Shown in pieces: positions 54,117-63,175 of a stretch of DNA of 64,000 nucleotides. The position numbers were made by a program, and so were the translations under genes. Positions within the stretch are counted from its first letter, which is position 1, and each line of letters begins with the position of its first letter. The stretch comes from Bifidobacterium pullorum DSM 20433 (GTDB taxonomy: Bacteria > Actinomycetota > Actinomycetes > Actinomycetales > Bifidobacteriaceae), in assembly GCF_000771405.1 (NCBI RefSeq), contig NZ_JDUI01000011.1:49613-113612 (forward strand). Reading direction: 5' to 3'. The notes beneath the pieces were generated by a model. That model did no database searches and was not told the DNA's origin. It saw only the letters and a list, made by a program, of their open reading frames with translations.

Positions 54117-56233
54117 AACCTCAGTTGGGAGATACCATTATTCACCGTTATGTCTTGGTGTCGCCGTTACGTGAGGCACCGGGCATCCAGGTATGGAAGG
54201 CCAACGACCAGGTCCTGGATCGGTACTGCCAACTGTTCATCGTCACCGACGCCTCCGCCGTGGAGGAGGTCAACGGCGCCGCGTCGCTGCTGGTGACGGC
54301 GCCGGAGCACCGGTGCACGCCGATTCTGCACATCCATCATCCCGAAGACGGCGCTGTGATCGTGGTCACCGAATTCGACCCTGGCGTGTGCCTGACCGAT
54401 TATCTCGACGATCCCGACCACGGCACCGTGGGATATGACGCGATCCGTTCCATCGTGGGCGATACGGCGTACACCGCACAGCATCTGTTGGAAAACGGCG
54501 TCGAGCACCACGCCTTGGGCACCGATACCATCCGCGTGTCCGCTGACGGTATCCAATTCGCGGACACCCCGGTCAGCGTCATGTATCAGGACATGGATGC
54601 CGATATCGCCGATCGATCCGTCGAGGAGCGTCTGGTCTACCAGGTGGCGTCCGTGCTGTACCGTCTGCTGACGCATACCCCGTACACCGGTGCCACCGAC
54701 GCGCTCGACGCGCTGCCCGAGGATACGCCGTACGAATTCCGCCTGATCTGCGCCCGCGGCCTGCGCATCGGCGATCAGGAGCCGCTGGTCTCCCTGCGTG
54801 AGCTGATGGCGTTGTTGGGATCGTGGGTCACGGTGCCTGAACTTGGCGACCGTTTCTCGTTCCCCACGCAGCAGGGCAGGGCGTCCATAGAGTTGGCCGA
54901 ATTCCGAACAGTCGCCGACGATCAGCTGATTGACGACTCGGATATTGTGTCCGATCGCGCCGCGCATGATGACACTCCCGCCGCCGAAACGCTCCCCGAT
55001 AATGACGCGTCGGCGACGGACGAATCCGATGAGAGCGAACCGGCTGAGACCTCTTCCCCGCGTGCCATCTCACGTATGGCGGGAATCGCTGCCGCCGGTG
55101 CGGCCGCCGGCAGCACGTTGAAGAACCTGTGGGACAAGGGCAAGGAACTGCTCGACGAAGGCATCGATTCCGGACATCACGACGAGACCGCGGCCGACCC
55201 CTTCACCTCCTATCCCGCGGTCCCCGCCGTCGATCCCGACAGCAAACTCACCGTGCCTATCGATGTTTCCGCCGTGCGTGATCGGGAGCCGGTCAATCCG
55301 TTCGAGGAGACCAGCCGCATCCCGATTATCAACGCGGACGGCACCGTGGCATCGAACGCTTCGGATCAGGCCCTGGAACAGGAGCAGTCGGTTCCGGACG
55401 GCTCCGTGCCGCCCAGTTTCACACCCAAGCAGGTCGTGCGCGCCGAGGATCTCGACAATGACGATGTCGCCGATGCCACGCTGTTCGGCCGCTTCACCAC
55501 CAAGACCGTGGCCATCGTAGCTGCGGCCGTGCTGCTGGTTGTGGCGTTGCTCGCCACCATGCATGCGCTTTCCAGCAATTCCGATCCGCTGCTGCAGCAG
55601 GAAAGCGGCCAGGCATGGCCTGAGTTCGATCCCAACGTCGTGCCGTTCGGCGACGAAGGCGACGATGACCAGTCCGAGGACGGCGACCAGCAAGGTGACG
55701 ATTCCAACCCCGCCGAAGATCAGCAGGGCGACCAGTCCGATGAATCGAAGGACGACCAGTCTGACGAAGGCGACAAGTCCGACGACGAGTCCAAGCCCGC
55801 CGAAGACGGCCAGCAGAACAAGGATGACGCCAAGCAAGAGGAAGAGGAGCGCAAGGTCGTCACCGACGATAAGCAGGTCTCCGCGATGCCCGAGCCCCGT
55901 CACGAGAACAATACCGCGTTCAATATCGAATCGCGGTACTTCATCGACGCGCCCGGTCAGAACGGCTATGGATACGCCATCCACCTGTCCGAGCCGCAGG
56001 ATGTCTATCGCATGACGATCACCATCCGCACCTCCGGCGGCAAGGGCTATATCCGGGCCAACACCGCCGACCCGACCAACGGCGAGCAGATCGCCGAGTT
56101 CTCCTTCGCGGAAGGCGGCACCACTGAGGTCAAGTTCGACAAGCTGATCAACACCCAGGATCTGCTGCTGTGGGTGCCGATCGAGGATCTGCCTCAGGGG
56201 CAGCTGTACATCGACAACATCGAGGTGTTCTGA
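54113..56233 (+). CDS. Membrane pseudokinase linked to MurJ
   Basis: A 706-aa protein. Residues 1-240 have a kinase-like shape but lack catalytic features: no glycine loop, no VAIK-type lysine, EHHALGTDTI in place of HRD and FADTPVS in place of DFG. A disordered acidic stretch follows, then a membrane helix (about 463-485), an acidic D/E/K/Q-rich linker and an extracellular beta-rich domain (about 590-706; NIESRYFIDAPGQNGY). This is the non-fused counterpart of the mycobacterial MurJ pseudokinase and ectodomain. Its ATG overlaps murJ, so both should be made together. Confidence 0.85.
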   Translation: MKPQLGDTIIHRYVLVSPLREAPGIQVWKANDQVLDRYCQLFIVTDASAVEEVNGAASLLVTAPEHRCTPILHIHHPEDGAVIVVTEFDPGVCLTDYLDDPDHGTVGYDAIRSIVGDTAYTAQHLLENGVEHHALGTDTIRVSADGIQFADTPVSVMYQDMDADIADRSVEERLVYQVASVLYRLLTHTPYTGATDALDALPEDTPYEFRLICARGLRIGDQEPLVSLRELMALLGSWVTVPELGDRFSFPTQQGRASIELAEFRTVADDQLIDDSDIVSDRAAHDDTPAAETLPDNDASATDESDESEPAETSSPRAISRMAGIAAAGAAAGSTLKNLWDKGKELLDEGIDSGHHDETAADPFTSYPAVPAVDPDSKLTVPIDVSAVRDREPVNPFEETSRIPIINADGTVASNASDQALEQEQSVPDGSVPPSFTPKQVVRAEDLDNDDVADATLFGRFTTKTVAIVAAAVLLVVALLATMHALSSNSDPLLQQESGQAWPEFDPNVVPFGDEGDDDQSEDGDQQGDDSNPAEDQQGDQSDESKDDQSDEGDKSDDESKPAEDGQQNKDDAKQEEEERKVVTDDKQVSAMPEPRHENNTAFNIESRYFIDAPGQNGYGYAIHLSEPQDVYRMTITIRTSGGKGYIRANTADPTNGEQIAEFSFAEGGTTEVKFDKLINTQDLLLWVPIEDLPQGQLYIDNIEVF

Positions 56234-56252
56234 TCACCGATCTCTGATCGCT

Positions 56253-56293
56253 GATTTCGCCGTGGGCGCGTGTTCCGTGCCCACGGCGAAATC
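56253..56293 (+). terminator. Terminator of the murJ operon
   Basis: GATTTCGCCGTGGGC (56253-56267), 11-nt loop, and its exact complement (56279-56293). The stem is 15 bp but only ATTC follows, so efficiency is uncertain. Confidence 0.6.
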
Positions 56294-56333
56294 ATTCCCG
56301 TCCACGTCATCGGCCATCAGGTAAGGTGGTCGC

Positions 56334-57272
56334 ATGAGTGAAATACTGGATGCAATCATCATCGGTTCCGGTCCTGCCGGATACACGGCGGCCATCTATC
56401 TGGGACGCGCCGGATTCAACCCCACCATCATCGCGGGCGCGCTGACCCCGGGAGGTCAGCTGGTCAACACCTCGGAGGTTGAGAACTTCCCGGGATTCCC
56501 CGACGGCATTCTCGGCCCCGACCTTATGGACGCGATGCAGCGGCAAGCCGAGCGCTTCGGTGCCACGATCATCTGGGATGATGTCGTTTCGGTCGATCTT
56601 CAGGGCCCGGTCAAAACCGTCGTGTGCGACCAGGGCCAACGGCTCCAGGCACGTACGGTGATTCTCGCCACTGGTTCCCAGGTCAGGAAACTCGGGGTGC
56701 CCGGCGAGCAGGAATACTCCGGCCGCGGTGTCTCCTACTGCGCGACCTGCGATGGCTTCTTCTTCCGCGGCAAGCCCATCGTCGTCATCGGAGGAGGCGA
56801 TAGCGCCTTCGAGGAGGCGCTGTTCCTGACGCGGTTCGGTTCCTCGGTCACCCTGATCCATCGACGCTCCGAATTCCGGGCCTCGGCCATCATGGTGGAG
56901 CGAGCGAAAGCGAACAGCGCCATCTCCTTCGTACTGGATGCCGAGGTCGAACGCATCAATGGTTCCGCCAATTCCGGCGCCGAATCGGTGACGGTCCGGC
57001 ATAAGGACAGCGGGGAGCTCACCGAGGTTCCCGCCAACGGTGTGTTCGTGGCCATCGGACACTCCCCCGCCACCGCATTCCTGAACCACGCCGTCGATAT
57101 GGACGGCGATGGCTATATCCTGGTCGATGGCGCATCAACCCGCACATCGGTTCCCGGCGTGTTCGCCGCAGGGGATGCCGTCGATCGCGTCTACCGTCAG
57201 GCCATCTCCGCCGCCGGCATGGGATGCCGCGCGGCCCTTGACGCCCAGGCGTATCTCAACGACAACCAGTGA
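56334..57272 (+). CDS. trxB: Thioredoxin reductase
   Basis: A 312-aa flavoenzyme that passes electrons from NADPH to thioredoxin. FAD-binding GSGPAGYTAAIY (11-22), redox-active CATC (Cys136, Cys139), NADPH-binding IGGGDSAFEEAL and the C-terminal FAD motif GVFAAGDAVDRV are all present. Length is normal. No trxA gene is next to it. In an anaerobe it supports oxygen tolerance and ribonucleotide reduction. It is convergent with parB; a long structured element separates them. Confidence 0.95.
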   Translation: MSEILDAIIIGSGPAGYTAAIYLGRAGFNPTIIAGALTPGGQLVNTSEVENFPGFPDGILGPDLMDAMQRQAERFGATIIWDDVVSVDLQGPVKTVVCDQGQRLQARTVILATGSQVRKLGVPGEQEYSGRGVSYCATCDGFFFRGKPIVVIGGGDSAFEEALFLTRFGSSVTLIHRRSEFRASAIMVERAKANSAISFVLDAEVERINGSANSGAESVTVRHKDSGELTEVPANGVFVAIGHSPATAFLNHAVDMDGDGYILVDGASTRTSVPGVFAAGDAVDRVYRQAISAAGMGCRAALDAQAYLNDNQ

Positions 57273-57287
57273 CCGTTCCGTATGCGA

Positions 57288-57390
57288 CAACAGGCTCTGT
57301 CGCCGCCGTTTGAGCCGCACCCGATTGTTGCGCTGAAGCGATCAGCGAACAATTCCAGAAGTGGCGCAACGGCGGTGGCAGAGCCTGTTG
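57288..57390. other. Nested long-stem element between trxB and parB
   Basis: Arms CAACAGGCTCTG... at 57288-57310 and their partner at 57368-57390 form a 23-bp stem that is fully paired as RNA with two G-U pairs. Inside, ATTGTT-CGCTGA (57324-57336) pairs with TCAGCGAACAAT (57342-57353). No T-tract on either strand. It lies between convergent genes and may be a two-way terminator, an RNA-stability structure or a small inverted-repeat element. Confidence 0.6.
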
Positions 57391-57410
57391 CGTCATGAGT
57401 GCGTAATAGG

Positions 57411-58739
57411 TCAGACCCATCCCTCGTCATGCTTGTCATCGGCCTTCGCCTGTTCCGGAATCAGCAGCTTCATGATCCGGTCCATATCCTCAGGCGAGGA
57501 GAACACGATCTCGATGCGCCCGTGCTGCGGGGTGCCCTTGATGGACACTTTGGTCTCGAACCGATCCTCCAACGACTGCTGCGCCGGTGAACCTGCCCAC
57601 GGGTTCGCCGTATTCGCACGACGACGCTTCTGCTGCGGTGCCGCAGCCAGTTGCATCGACACGATCTCTTCCGTGCTGCGCACGGACAGCCCTTCCGCGA
57701 TAATGCGCGTCGCCAATTGATCCATCGCCTGTTCGTCGGGCAGCGCCAGCAGCGCACGCGCATGGCCTGCCGACAACACGCCGGAGGCCACCTTCTTCTG
57801 CACCGTCGCCGGAAGATTGAGCAGACGCAGCGTATTGGCGATCTGAGGACGCGATTTTGAGACAGCTTTCGACAATGACTGCTGGGTCAACCCGAATTCG
57901 TCGATCATCTGCTGGTACGCCGCCGCCTCTTCAAGTGGATTGAGCGCCACGCGGTGCAGGTTCTCCAGCAATGCGTCTCGCAACATATCGTCGTCGGCGG
58001 TCGTCTTGACGATGGCGGGAATCTCCTTCAACCCGGCCATCTTGGTGGCTCGCCAACGACGTTCGCCCATGACCAGTTCATAGTGGCCCTCGGCGCTCTT
58101 CCTCACCACAATGGGTTGCAGCACACCGACTTCACGAATTGAATCGGAAAGTTCACGCAGCTCGTCTTCATCGAAGATGGTCCTCGGCTGGTGGGCATTC
58201 GGCTTGATCTTGTCCACGCCGAGTTCCGCCAGATATCCACCGTTCACCGGGCGCAGGGTCTCCCCTTCGTCGTTCTCTTCATGCCCTGTTTCACGTGAAA
58301 CGGACTGTCGCTCTGCTTTGCTGGTTTCACGTGAAACACCATCGGCCGAAGGGCTCTCGGTTTCACGTGAAACACCGGCGTGTGCGTCCGAGGCATCAAC
58401 GGATGTACCACGTCCCTTCGGCGCAGATACGGTGGTGCCGAAGAACAAATCACTGGGATGCGCCATCGAATCCAACGCCGGGATCGACGCCCGCTTCGTG
58501 GGGGATTTTCGCCCGGAACGGTGTTCCTGTGCGGACGGTTGACGACCTGAGCTCTCAGACGTCTGCTGCTGCTCACGAAGTGAATCGGTGACGGCGGAGA
58601 CTTTGGCCGCCAGGGAATCGACGTTCGGCGACGTCGTTGGATTGGTGGAGACGTCCGCGACGGACTGGTCGGACTGCTCCCCCGGCAGCGCGGGGAACAA
58701 CGCCCCCAGTCCCTTACCCAAACGAGACTTGCTGGCCAT
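57411..58739 (-). CDS. parB: Chromosome-partitioning protein ParB
   Basis: A 442-aa DNA-binding protein that loads onto parS sites and spreads along the origin region. Residues about 165-260 contain the ParB/Srx CTP-binding fold (NAHQPRTIFDEDELRELSDSIRE; GERRWRATKMAGL), then a helix-turn-helix (GLTQQSLSKAVSKSRPQIAN) and a C-terminal dimerisation region. The first 150 residues are disordered and contain three VSRET repeats which arise because three parS sites lie in this part of its own gene. It starts 1 nt after the parA stop codon. Confidence 0.95.
   Translation of the reverse strand: MASKSRLGKGLGALFPALPGEQSDQSVADVSTNPTTSPNVDSLAAKVSAVTDSLREQQQTSESSGRQPSAQEHRSGRKSPTKRASIPALDSMAHPSDLFFGTTVSAPKGRGTSVDASDAHAGVSRETESPSADGVSRETSKAERQSVSRETGHEENDEGETLRPVNGGYLAELGVDKIKPNAHQPRTIFDEDELRELSDSIREVGVLQPIVVRKSAEGHYELVMGERRWRATKMAGLKEIPAIVKTTADDDMLRDALLENLHRVALNPLEEAAAYQQMIDEFGLTQQSLSKAVSKSRPQIANTLRLLNLPATVQKKVASGVLSAGHARALLALPDEQAMDQLATRIIAEGLSVRSTEEIVSMQLAAAPQQKRRRANTANPWAGSPAQQSLEDRFETKVSIKGTPQHGRIEIVFSSPEDMDRIMKLLIPEQAKADDKHDEGWV
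58287..58374. promoter_or_regulatory. Three parS sites inside parB
   Basis: The core GTTTCACGTGAAAC occurs at 58287-58302, 58323-58338 and 58359-58374, each within a 16-bp parS window, 36 bp apart in every step. All are near-perfect to the bacterial parS consensus (TGTTTCACGTGAAACA). Confidence 0.92.
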
Positions 58740-58740
58740 A

Positions 58741-59697
58741 TCAGTGCTCCCCTCTTCTGGATTCGATGGCCTTCAGTACCATCGGTGAACGTCGAGCGAT
58801 CTCCAACGCAGCTTCGCCGTAGGAAATGGCACCCATACCATGGGCATCATAGCTGACCACGCTTTGGTTGAAACTCGGAGCCTCGGAAATCTTGACCGTA
58901 CGGGGAATGGTGGTGCCCAGCACGATATTCGGATAGTGATTCCGCACCTCCTCGAAAACCTCGCGGCTCAGCAGCGTTCGCCGGTCGAACATCGTCACCA
59001 ACATGGTGGAAACGATCAACGAGGGGTTATAGTGCTCCTGGACGAGACCGATGGTGTGAATCAACTGTCCGAGACCTTCCAACGCATAATACTCGGCCTG
59101 AATGGGAATCAGCATCTCGGTCACGGCGCACATCGCGTTGATGACCAGCAATCCCAGACTGGGAGGGCAATCGATCAGAACATAGTCCGCATCATGCTCA
59201 TCCAGATACGCGTCCAATGCACGGCGCAGCAAATCGGTCCGATTCGGCATATCGGCGACTTCAAGTTCGGCGCCGCTCAGATCGATGGAGGCCGGCACCA
59301 CCTTCAAACCATCGAAATCAGGGCATGGCCTCATCACCTCGGCTATGGTCATACGACCTTCCAAAACGTCGTACACCGAGGGAGCACCTGAGGCATGCGG
59401 CACCCCCAACGCGGTCGAGGCATTGCCCTGAGGGTCCATGTCGATGACCAACACCTGAGCGCCATGCTGGGCCAATGCCGCCGCGATATTCACCGTGGTG
59501 GTCGTCTTGCCCACACCGCCCTTCTGATTCGCGACCGCGATACGACGGGTACGCTCAGGTTTCGGGAACGTGGCATCGTGCAGGGCACGGTACCGGCTGC
59601 CTGCATCCGCGATTTCAGCGCCCAACGGTGAAGCACTATCAGCGAAAATGCGTTTGATGGTGTCAGCGGCTGACTCTATTCCTTGTTGCCCGGCCAT
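58741..59697 (-). CDS. parA: Chromosome-partitioning ATPase ParA (Soj)
   Basis: A 318-aa ATPase that drives ParB-bound origins apart. A 45-residue leader precedes the deviant Walker A KGGVGKTTT (Lys59, Lys64), followed by Walker A' DMDPQGNAS and Walker B DYVLIDCPPSLGLL. ATG 59697 is preceded by GAGGAGGGCAAGGC; the open frame to 59724 lacks a better site. It is followed directly by parB. The region upstream contains a DnaA-box cluster and an AT-rich palindrome. Confidence 0.95.
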   Translation of the reverse strand: MAGQQGIESAADTIKRIFADSASPLGAEIADAGSRYRALHDATFPKPERTRRIAVANQKGGVGKTTTTVNIAAALAQHGAQVLVIDMDPQGNASTALGVPHASGAPSVYDVLEGRMTIAEVMRPCPDFDGLKVVPASIDLSGAELEVADMPNRTDLLRRALDAYLDEHDADYVLIDCPPSLGLLVINAMCAVTEMLIPIQAEYYALEGLGQLIHTIGLVQEHYNPSLIVSTMLVTMFDRRTLLSREVFEEVRNHYPNIVLGTTIPRTVKISEAPSFNQSVVSYDAHGMGAISYGEAALEIARRSPMVLKAIESRRGEH

Positions 59698-59772
59698 GCC
59701 TTGCCCTCCTCTGTAGTTACGCACATACCAGTCTCATCGTTCACATGGACAAGCGTAACGATTTTCCATCGA

Positions 59773-59915
59773 TGTGAATAACGGTGGATGCGGTGTGGAT
59801 AACATGTGGATAACTCAGCGCCAGATACCCCGCAATACACCGACAAAACCTTGATATATCAACGTTTCAAGCTATCCACACAGTTATCCACATGCTTGTG
59901 GATAACTGTGGATAA
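59773..59915. promoter_or_regulatory. DnaA-box cluster between rsmG and parA
   Basis: Five perfect TTATCCACA boxes in both directions: 59794-59802, 59805-59813, 59884-59892, 59897-59905, 59907-59915; near matches lie at 59773-59781 and 59872-59880. Between the two groups is an AT-rich stretch with the palindrome TTGATATATCAA (59851-59862). Layout resembles part of a replication origin. Confidence 0.8.
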
Positions 59916-59932
59916 CCTGACTCATTCACGCT

Positions 59933-60619
59933 TCACCGTCGTTCGACGACGGCCACATGCGTAGGCTCCAGACCGGGGCCGACTTCAGCCTCGAATACCT
60001 GCGTCCGGAATCCTCCATAGGTGCGGATCGCTGCGCCGGCCTTATCCAGTTCGGCCTGCACGGACCGTCCCTTCAAGGCCACCAGATGACCGTGCGGACG
60101 GAGCAACGGCAACGTCCAACCGGCAAGTTTCGTCATCGGCGCCACGGCACGACAGGTCACCACATCGAATGGTTTGATGCCGGATTTCCGCGATTTGACC
60201 TGTGCAATCAATTCCTCGGCACGGGCGCGAATGATATCAACGTTGTCCAATTCCATTTCTTTCACGCATTCCCGCAGCCACTCCACACGCCGCTCCATCG
60301 GTTCCACCAACGAGAACCGGTACTCGGGCAGACATGCCGCCGCCACCAGTCCGGGGAATCCACCACCGCTACCGATATCGGCCACCCTCGAGCGTTCCGC
60401 CGGAGCGAAACGTCGGATGTACGGCACAATCGCCGCGGAGTTCAGGATATGCCGTTCCCACAGGATGGAGACATCCCGTGGACCGATAAGACCACGAGGC
60501 TCACCCTCGCGGAGAAGTTTCACGTGAAACTTCTCCAGTGCCGGCAATGCATCGCCAAGCACCTCGGCAAGCATCGGGGATCCATCCAATACGTCATTTG
60601 CGACATGTTCCTCAGCCAT
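59933..60619 (-). CDS. rsmG: 16S rRNA (guanine-N7)-methyltransferase
   Basis: A 228-aa SAM-dependent enzyme that methylates G527 of 16S rRNA. SAM-binding motif [16 protein letters not shown] is at about residues 82-97, followed by [11 protein letters not shown] and the CRAVAP motif. Length and sequence fit RsmG. The gene carries a parS site near its start codon, encoding part of [12 protein letters not shown]. It belongs to the yidC-jag-rsmG origin block and ends shortly before the DnaA-box cluster. Confidence 0.95.
   Translation of the reverse strand: MAEEHVANDVLDGSPMLAEVLGDALPALEKFHVKLLREGEPRGLIGPRDVSILWERHILNSAAIVPYIRRFAPAERSRVADIGSGGGFPGLVAAACLPEYRFSLVEPMERRVEWLRECVKEMELDNVDIIRARAEELIAQVKSRKSGIKPFDVVTCRAVAPMTKLAGWTLPLLRPHGHLVALKGRSVQAELDKAGAAIRTYGGFRTQVFEAEVGPGLEPTHVAVVERR
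60511..60536. promoter_or_regulatory. parS site in a 26-bp perfect palindrome within rsmG
   Basis: The parS core at 60516-60531 (AGTTTCACGTGAAACT) is extended by GGAGA and TCTCC on its flanks, so 60511-60536 reads identically on both strands. It is the most symmetrical of the four parS sites in the window. Confidence 0.92.
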
Positions 60620-60713
60620 GGCTCCATCCTATCCTGAAACGCAATGATGGAGGGCCTTATCGGCACCTCCATCATTCAATCAAATGTTGAGACAAAACAA
60701 ATTCACATAGTGG

Positions 60714-61226
60714 CTACTGTTCGTCGTCGGCGTTGGCCTTGAGATACACCGTCACGTAGCGGTGCGGCTCTTCACCGTGCGAGCGGGACTTCAGACCCTC
60801 CTCACGCACGACATCGTGAATGACCTTCCGCTCGAACGAGTTCATCGGCTTAAGGCTCAGCGGTTCACCGGTCTCGCGCACCTCGTCGACGGCATCCAGC
60901 GCGATGTCACGCAGATGCTGACGCTTACGCTTCAGATAGCCATCGACATCGACGATGAGATGGGAACGCTCACCGGTCTTCTGCTGCACGGCAAGACGGG
61001 TCAGCTGCTGCAGGGCGTCCACGACCTCGCCGTGGCGGCCGATCATATGCTTGATGTCGGTATCGTCGTCGGCGACGATCTGCACCATCGGGCGATTATT
61101 GCGTACACCGAGTTCGATGTCGCCTTCATAATCGACGATGTCGAGCAGCCCTTCAAGGTAGTCGGCGGCGATATCCGCCTCCTCGTTGAGCTGATCGATG
61201 GTCTTCTCATCGTCATCATGCGCCAT
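60714..61226 (-). CDS. jag: Jag/KhpB RNA-binding protein (KH-R3H)
   Basis: A 170-aa RNA-binding protein with a KH-like domain containing MIGRHGEVVDALQQL (about 58-72) and an R3H domain (SFERKVIHDVVREEGLKSRS, about 125-145). The N-terminal Jag extension of other species is missing, as is usual in actinobacteria. It lies after yidC and before rsmG. Bacterial KhpB/Jag proteins bind small RNAs and regulate cell-size genes; a partner KhpA gene is not in this window. Confidence 0.93.
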   Translation of the reverse strand: MAHDDDEKTIDQLNEEADIAADYLEGLLDIVDYEGDIELGVRNNRPMVQIVADDDTDIKHMIGRHGEVVDALQQLTRLAVQQKTGERSHLIVDVDGYLKRKRQHLRDIALDAVDEVRETGEPLSLKPMNSFERKVIHDVVREEGLKSRSHGEEPHRYVTVYLKANADDEQ

Positions 61227-61290
61227 GGTCTGTACTCCTTATGTGAGGGGTTATTACTTCAAGTCTAGGTTCCGGGCCGCCGTCGCCCGG

Positions 61291-61329
61291 GAAAAAGACG
61301 CGTCCCCGCCATGATTCGGGCAGGGACGC
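61291..61329 (-). terminator. Terminator after yidC
   Basis: GCGTCCC (61300-61306) and GGGACGC (61323-61329) plus an inner GCC/GGC step; the minus strand continues GTCTTTTTCCC. It stands between yidC and jag, so jag probably has its own promoter or is read through in part. Confidence 0.75.
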
Positions 61330-61336
61330 ATCCACG

Positions 61337-62347
61337 TCATTTCTTCTTGCGCTTCTTGCGCTGGGGCTGCTGACGCTGGTAGCCCTCGGTCTCGCGCCGT
61401 TCGGCCTGTTCCTTGGCCTTGACCAGCTCCTCCTCCTCGAGGGACATCTGACCGGCCTTGGCGCGGCGGGCGTTCTCATGGTCGTGGTCGCGGATCTTCT
61501 TGCGTTCCGCCGCGGGCGATCCGGGCGTCGGGAAGTTGTAGATCTGCCACATCGAACGCAGGAGGTTGCAGATGTTGTTCGTCAGCCAGTAGACCAGCAC
61601 GGCGAACGGCATCGCGATGCCGGAGAAGATGTACATGATCGGGAACACCCACAGCATCATCTTCTGCATCATGGCGGCCTGGCCGACCATGGCCTCCTGG
61701 TTCATGTTGCGCTTCATGCTGTTGAACTGCATGAACCACATGCACGCGCACATCAACGCCACGAAGACGCCGATGACGATCTTGCCGGCGGAATCCGCGG
61801 TCGTGAAGTTGTCGGTCACGCTCACGCCGAACACCGTGGTCTGGGAGAACTCCGCGGCCGTCGCCTGGTCGAAGGCGCCCAGCGCCGCACGCTTGCCGTC
61901 CGCAATGTACGGGATGGCCGACAGCACATAGAACATGCACATGAACACAGGGCCCTGGATGAGCATCGGCAGGCAGGACCCGGCGGGATTGGCGTCGTTG
62001 TCCTGGTACAGCTTCATCATCTCGCGGCTCAGCGCTTCCTTGCTGGCCTGGTCGGTTTTGCCCTTGTACTTGTTCTGGATGTGCTGCATCTTGGGCTGAA
62101 GCGCCTGCATCTTGCGCATCGACTTCATCTGGCGGTAGTACAGCGGGAAGATGCACGCATGCACCACCAGCACCAGGAAGACGATGGACAGCACCCACGA
62201 AAAACCGACAGGCGACATGCCGATGAGCTTGAGGAACTCGTGGAACAGGTTCATCACCTGCGTCATGAGCCACTCGACCGGCGTCAGGATCTTATACAGC
62301 CACCCGAAGAAACTGGTGTCGAGCAGAAATTCGTTCGAAGTATTCAT
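61337..62347 (-). CDS. yidC: Membrane protein insertase YidC
   Basis: A 336-aa YidC/Oxa1 insertase placing proteins into the membrane, with or without SecYEG. About five hydrophobic helices are present ([56 protein letters not shown]), with a basic C-terminal tail ([20 protein letters not shown]) that contacts ribosomes. The large periplasmic domain of Gram-negative forms is absent, as expected for a Gram-positive. Overlaps yidD by four bases. Confidence 0.95.
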   Translation of the reverse strand: MNTSNEFLLDTSFFGWLYKILTPVEWLMTQVMNLFHEFLKLIGMSPVGFSWVLSIVFLVLVVHACIFPLYYRQMKSMRKMQALQPKMQHIQNKYKGKTDQASKEALSREMMKLYQDNDANPAGSCLPMLIQGPVFMCMFYVLSAIPYIADGKRAALGAFDQATAAEFSQTTVFGVSVTDNFTTADSAGKIVIGVFVALMCACMWFMQFNSMKRNMNQEAMVGQAAMMQKMMLWVFPIMYIFSGIAMPFAVLVYWLTNNICNLLRSMWQIYNFPTPGSPAAERKKIRDHDHENARRAKAGQMSLEEEELVKAKEQAERRETEGYQRQQPQRKKRKKK

Positions 62348-62664
62348 GATTGGGCCTTCTCCTTATCGTCCCAGGCCAACGGCGTCAACCGCGGCTCCTC
62401 GTGAGCCTTGGACCAAGCACATCGGTAGAACAGGGAATAACGTTGCGGCACGTCGTCGATTCCGCCTCGGCTCCACGGACGGCACCTGAGCAGGCGCAGC
62501 GCCGCCAGAATCCCCCCGCGCAACGCACCGAACCGTTCGATCGCCTCGATGGCGTACCGCGAGCACGTCGGATAGTACTTGCAACACGGCGGTGTATTGG
62601 CGGAGATATGGCGTTGGTACCAGCGGATGCAACGGATCATCGCCCCGCCGACGGCGCCGGTCAT
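62344..62664 (-). CDS. yidD: Membrane protein insertion efficiency factor YidD
   Basis: A 106-aa protein with the family core [26 protein letters not shown] and [18 protein letters not shown]. YidD supports insertion of membrane proteins by YidC. It overlaps rnpA upstream and yidC downstream by four bases, the standard rpmH-rnpA-yidD-yidC order. Confidence 0.93.
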   Translation of the reverse strand: MTGAVGGAMIRCIRWYQRHISANTPPCCKYYPTCSRYAIEAIERFGALRGGILAALRLLRCRPWSRGGIDDVPQRYSLFYRCAWSKAHEEPRLTPLAWDDKEKAQS

Positions 62665-63020
62665 GGACGTCCCGCCTTGCGGGCCACCGCATGGAACAGC
62701 TTCCGGGTCTGTTCGTCAAGCGAGGCGAATGAGGCATGAGCGGCGCTGGGCTTGGCGCGCAACACCACGTCACAGGAGGTCGGCAATGTGTCCTGATACC
62801 GTTCGGCGAGCACACGGAACCGACGTTTGACGGTGTTCCGCACCACGGCGTTGCCCACGGCCTTCGACACGGCCAGACCCAGACGACGGGATCCCGTCGC
62901 GGTTGCGTTATCCGAAACATCGTCGCGTACCCGATAGTGCGCGACGATGTCGGAATCCGAAACCCTGCGGCGGCATTTCAGCACCGCGACGAATTCGCGA
63001 TGGCTTCTCAGCCGCTCCAC
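62661..63020 (-). CDS. rnpA: Ribonuclease P protein component
   Basis: A 119-aa basic protein that binds the RNA of RNase P and helps to mature tRNA 5' ends. The family motif [25 protein letters not shown] holds the RNR region (at RNTVKRRFR). A GTG at 63020 (reading [15 protein letters not shown]) gives the usual length; the open frame to 63221 only traverses rpmH in another frame and is rejected. It follows rpmH by 20 bp. Confidence 0.93.
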   Translation of the reverse strand: MERLRSHREFVAVLKCRRRVSDSDIVAHYRVRDDVSDNATATGSRRLGLAVSKAVGNAVVRNTVKRRFRVLAERYQDTLPTSCDVVLRAKPSAAHASFASLDEQTRKLFHAVARKAGRP

Positions 63021-63040
63021 GATGCCCTGTGCCGTTGGAA

Positions 63041-63175
63041 TCAGGCGGAGAGGGACTTGCGGCCCTTGGCGCGGCGACGGTTGATGACGGCGCGGCCGGA
63101 ACGGGTACGCATGCGCAGGCGGAAGCCGTGCTTCATGTGACGACGGCGGTTGTTCGGTTGGAATGTCCTCTTCAT
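63041..63175 (-). CDS. rpmH: 50S ribosomal protein L34
   Basis: A 44-aa, extremely basic protein, [20 protein letters not shown] at the start and ending [12 protein letters not shown], a complete L34. It is the first gene of the origin-proximal rpmH-rnpA-yidD-yidC cluster and is transcribed away from dnaA. The ATG at 63175 is followed by a perfect match to the family start. Confidence 0.97.
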   Translation of the reverse strand: MKRTFQPNNRRRHMKHGFRLRMRTRSGRAVINRRRAKGRKSLSA

